Below, piece by piece: positions 15,266-17,520 of a stretch of 17,520 bases of DNA. The stretch is from positions 1 to 17,520 of the forward strand of contig DJPV01000093.1 of the NCBI GenBank assembly GCA_002437435.1, read 5' to 3'. Below the pieces are notes generated by a model. The model was given only the letters and a program-made list of their open reading frames with translations, made no database searches and was not told where the DNA came from. The stretch comes from Lachnospiraceae bacterium UBA6403 (lineage in GTDB: Bacteria > Bacillota > Clostridia > Lachnospirales > Lachnospiraceae). Every line of letters begins with the position of its first letter. The stretch's first letter is position 1. A program made the position numbers and the translations under genes.

Positions 15266-16543
15266 ATGGCAAAAGAGATAGAAGAAAAAAAGAACCGCAG
15301 GAAGCTTTTGGCACATGTAAAAGCAAAACGCGCAGTGGAAAGAGAACAGGCAGATGACGAGAACCACAATGTGATCGAGGTAACACCGGGAATCTCTACA
15401 AGAGTAAAGGTGCTTATCGTGGTACTGGTGATCCTGATTGCTGCGGTAGTGGTCGTATCTGTAAGGAGATATATTAATACAAGAGAATATAAGGGATATG
15501 ATGTAGTATCTTCTGTAGAAACAAATGGAGACAATATCGCAGATTACATCATGTTCAGTGACAATGTATTAAAAGTAACGAAAGATGGTGTCTCATATAT
15601 TGATGCAACAGGTAATACAGTTTGGGACTGCAGTTATGCCATGAAGATGCCACAGGTCGTTGTAAATGGTGATTATGCGGCAGTGGCTGATATGAATGGG
15701 CGAGATGTATATATATTCAACAAGTCCGGAAAAGTAAGTAATCAGACACTGAACTATGATATTACAAATATAGACATTGCTTCGCAGGGTGTATATGTAG
15801 TGATTCTGTCGGGTGAAAATGAAAATTACATCAATGCATATGACAAGGACAGCAAAGAAATCTATGAGATGAAGACTTCTATAGAGAATAGTGGATATCC
15901 ACTTGATATTGCTGTATCGGATGATGGGCAGAAGTTGTTTACCAGTTATGTAAAGGTAGATGGAACGACAGTGCCTGATTATCTGGCTGCATATAATTTT
16001 GGATCGGTAGGACAAAATGAGAATGCAGATCGATTGATGGGTGGTTTTACTTTTGATGACACTATCTTTCCTTATGTGGACTTTATAGATAATGATACGA
16101 TCGCCTGCTTTGGTGATGACAGGATCGTGATCTATTCCATGAACGAAAAACCAAGCGAAAAAGCAGAGATCAGTCTGGATGGCAGGGAGATGTTAGGAGT
16201 ATTTGCAAATTCCCATTATGTGGGATATATATCCGCAAATGCAGATACAACGGCGGGCAGATACCATATCTATATATATGATACTAACGGTAAGCTGGCG
16301 GCAGAAACAGATTATAATAATGCATTTTCAAAAATATATGCAACAGAAGATGAATTAATTATCGCCGGAGAATTTGACTGCAGTATTTATTATTTGAATG
16401 GCGCAAAGAAATTCTCAACAACATTTAGAAAGAATCTGATCGATATTGTTCCGTCTGGAAATAATTTGGAGTATATTGCAATATTTGAAAACGAAACAAC
16501 GATTATAAAACTCACAATGAAGAATGAGAAGGAAAACAAATGA
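15266..16543 (+). CDS. DUF5711-family membrane-anchored beta-propeller-like protein
   Basis: A 425-residue protein. A charged cytoplasmic N-terminus (about 1-45, K/R/E-rich) is followed by one membrane helix at about 47-66. A long extracytoplasmic domain then carries repeated short beta-rich units, several ending in YIDATGNTVW, VYIFNKSGK, IYIYDTNGK and IYYLNGAKK, as in propeller proteins. This pattern and length fit the DUF5711 family, which has no assigned function. The start is ATG 15266 with AGAGG 6 bases upstream. It lies 52 bp after the LysM gene and overlaps the cvpA-like gene by 4 bases, so the three are probably one operon. There are no catalytic motifs; a scaffold or binding role at the cell surface is possible. 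Confidence 0.82.
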   Translation: MAKEIEEKKNRRKLLAHVKAKRAVEREQADDENHNVIEVTPGISTRVKVLIVVLVILIAAVVVVSVRRYINTREYKGYDVVSSVETNGDNIADYIMFSDNVLKVTKDGVSYIDATGNTVWDCSYAMKMPQVVVNGDYAAVADMNGRDVYIFNKSGKVSNQTLNYDITNIDIASQGVYVVILSGENENYINAYDKDSKEIYEMKTSIENSGYPLDIAVSDDGQKLFTSYVKVDGTTVPDYLAAYNFGSVGQNENADRLMGGFTFDDTIFPYVDFIDNDTIACFGDDRIVIYSMNEKPSEKAEISLDGREMLGVFANSHYVGYISANADTTAGRYHIYIYDTNGKLAAETDYNNAFSKIYATEDELIIAGEFDCSIYYLNGAKKFSTTFRKNLIDIVPSGNNLEYIAIFENETTIIKLTMKNEKENK

Positions 16544-17238
16544 ATTTATTAGTCCTTGGAATAGCGACTTTTATGTTGCTGTTGATGTTGCGTGGATATA
16601 GAATAGGTTTTTTTAAGAGTGCTGCCGGTGCAATTGGAATTGTACTGGCAGTATTCTTAACTGCACTTTTATATCCCGGTGTTAATAAACTGCTGTGTGA
16701 GCAGACAACGCTGGATGATACGATAAAGTCCAATATAATAGAAAAATTTCAACTTCCCCAGGAAACGGAAGATATGAGCAGAAATCAGGAGATAGAATTG
16801 ATAGACAAACTGGATCTTCCGGCCGGAGTCAGGGATTGGCTGATTGAGAATTGCAATGGGGAGAAGTACATCGAGACGGGTGTAAATAATGTTTGTGATT
16901 ACATTGCTGAAACACTGACGGCCATGGTTATGCGTGGTATTTCTTATATAGTCACATTCATTCTACTGATTGTAGTGATTCATCTTTTGATTATGGTACT
17001 GGATGTGGCAAGCTATATTCCAATCGTAAAAGGTATTAATAAAGCAGGAGGAATTTTGTTTGGTGCAGGACAGGCGTTATTATTTATCTGGATCTTTATG
17101 GGGATAGTAACATTACTTTCAACATTTGATTGGGCTCTGCAGGTGATGAAAATGATCGATGAAAGTCCGGTTTTGGCATGGATATACAAAAAAGACATTT
17201 TCTTGAAAATAATTGTTGACATCTTGGAAAAGATTTAG
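16540..17238 (+). CDS. CvpA-family multi-pass membrane protein
   Basis: A 232-residue membrane protein. Hydrophobic segments lie at about 2-18, 25-46, 133-158 and 170-195, with a polar extracytoplasmic-looking stretch at about 48-130 between the second and third. The N-terminal LRGYRIGFFKSAAGAIG segment and the overall plan match the CvpA (colicin V production) family, whose members occur widely in cell-envelope contexts. Translation probably couples to the DUF5711 gene: ATG and the upstream TGA share bases (ATGA, 16540-16543), with GAAGGA just before. The last codons contain a TTGACA promoter element (17216-17221) and the stop codon abuts a -10 box. No terminator is seen after the gene. Confidence 0.8.
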   Translation: MNLLVLGIATFMLLLMLRGYRIGFFKSAAGAIGIVLAVFLTALLYPGVNKLLCEQTTLDDTIKSNIIEKFQLPQETEDMSRNQEIELIDKLDLPAGVRDWLIENCNGEKYIETGVNNVCDYIAETLTAMVMRGISYIVTFILLIVVIHLLIMVLDVASYIPIVKGINKAGGILFGAGQALLFIWIFMGIVTLLSTFDWALQVMKMIDESPVLAWIYKKDIFLKIIVDILEKI

Positions 17239-17244
17239 TATAGT
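17213..17244 (+). promoter_or_regulatory. tandem promoter 1 of the presumed rRNA operon
   Basis: TTGTTGACA (17213-17221, -35 at 17216-17221), 17-base spacer, TATAGT (17239-17244). It lies in the 3' end of the CvpA-family gene. A hairpin, GCTGGTC/GAACAGC with one mismatch (17252-17269), begins 7 bases after the -10, followed by GAACAACAG (17272-17280). Confidence 0.7.
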
Positions 17245-17299
17245 ATCACTTGCTGGTCGCGAGAACAGCTTGAACAACAGAGAAAGATTGAAAATAATC

Positions 17300-17339
17300 A
17301 AAAAAGTTGTTGACAAATATAAATGATATGTGTTATTAT
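17300..17339 (+). promoter_or_regulatory. tandem promoter 2 of the presumed rRNA operon
   Basis: An A-tract and TTGTTGACA (17307-17315, -35 at 17310-17315), 18-base spacer, TATTAT (17334-17339). A hairpin GTTGCTGC/GCAGTAAC (17346-17366) starts 6 bases after the -10, followed by the same GAACAACAG (17367-17375). Confidence 0.75.
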
Positions 17340-17451
17340 TTCAGAGTTGCTGCTTAAGGCAGTAACGAACAACAGCGAACAGTTTCATGATGATTCTCAT
17401 CTGGAAAGCATGCAGAACATCAAAAAAGAAATTAAAAAAGTTGTTGACAAA
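17300..17451 (+). repeat. direct repeat pair of an 18-base A-tract/-35 element
   Basis: The same 18 bases (AAAAAAGTTGTTGACAAA) occur at 17300-17317 and 17434-17451. A shorter TTGTTGACA is shared with promoter 1 at 17213-17221. These suggest that the promoter modules arose by duplication. Confidence 0.8.
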
Positions 17452-17472
17452 GAACATCGGATGTGATAACAT
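17434..17472 (+). promoter_or_regulatory. tandem promoter 3 of the presumed rRNA operon
   Basis: The same 18-mer that starts promoter 2 recurs at 17434-17451 (-35 TTGACA at 17444-17449), with a 17-base spacer and TAACAT (17467-17472). A perfect 7-bp hairpin GTTGTCG/CGACAAC (17479-17502) starts 6 bases after the -10. Confidence 0.7.
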
Positions 17473-17478
17473 ATAGAA

Positions 17479-17520
17479 GTTGTCGCTGATGAGTTCGACA
17501 ACAAAGAACCTTGAAAAATT
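17479..17520 (+). other. probable 5' leader of an rRNA operon
   Basis: After the third promoter the sequence runs CGACAACAAAGAACC then TTGAAAAATT to the window end, which resembles the leader just ahead of 16S rRNA in clostridia (ACCTTGAAAA-type sequence). The 16S gene itself is not in the window, so this is inferred from three strong tandem promoters and the leader flavour. Confidence 0.55.

Noticed and set aside
15040..15534. 164-codon minus-strand frame spanning the LysM and DUF5711 junction
   Set aside because: It runs antisense to the LysM domain and the membrane segment of the next protein and is a composition artefact.
17252..17269. Hairpin after the CvpA-family gene as a terminator
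   Set aside because: It has a mismatch and no T tract follows; its position just after a -10 box fits a 5' leader structure better.

Overview
The window looks like chromosome of a low-to-mid GC Clostridia bacterium, most likely Lachnospiraceae-like. The evidence is AGGAGG-type ribosome binding sites, a leucine T-box leader ahead of a type II leuA, a YyaC/DUF1256 spore-protease gene, a DUF5711 protein and clostridial-style tandem rRNA promoters. I see no phage, insertion sequence, CRISPR array or tRNA gene. It reads as mostly core genome with a few unusual architectures.

Layout. 1-3031 (+): the 3' end of a YcsI/DUF1445 gene, then 5-oxoprolinase subunit A (pxpA) and an AlsS-like acetolactate synthase. 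3142-4863 (-): a polysaccharide pyruvyl transferase-family protein with an added C-terminal domain. 4989-7136 (-): the RNA-binding protein Tex. 7471-8115 (+): a stand-alone HD protein resembling the alarmone hydrolase domain of Rel/SpoT, convergent with uracil-DNA glycosylase (8168-8842, -); the two share a 20-bp perfect bidirectional terminator. 9074-9223 (+): a 49-residue membrane protein with its own promoter and terminator. 9294-11340 (+): promoter, leucine T-box riboswitch and leuA. 11384-11794 (-): a two-CBS-domain protein whose 3' end lies inside the terminator shared with leuA. 12063-13178 (+): an unrecognised coiled-coil membrane protein, overlapping tail-to-tail with yyaC (13157-13732, -). 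13966-17238 (+): a three-gene cluster encoding an MPN-like/TM/LysM protein, a DUF5711 protein and a CvpA-family protein. 17213-17520: three tandem strong promoters, each followed by a small hairpin at the predicted transcript 5' end. This looks like the promoter and leader region of an rRNA operon whose 16S gene starts beyond the window.

How the genes fit together. The left end concerns 5-oxoproline and pyruvate metabolism. leuA is controlled by charging of a leucine tRNA through the T-box. The HD protein (possible ppGpp hydrolase) and the CBS protein (resembling c-di-AMP-binding CBS proteins) could both touch second-messenger signalling, but they are not in one operon and this link is inference. 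The right-hand cluster encodes three membrane-anchored proteins, one carrying a catalytically dead-looking MPN domain inside and a LysM domain outside. It runs straight into the rRNA promoters with no visible terminator. The most noteworthy items are that cluster and the repeated promoter-hairpin modules next to it.
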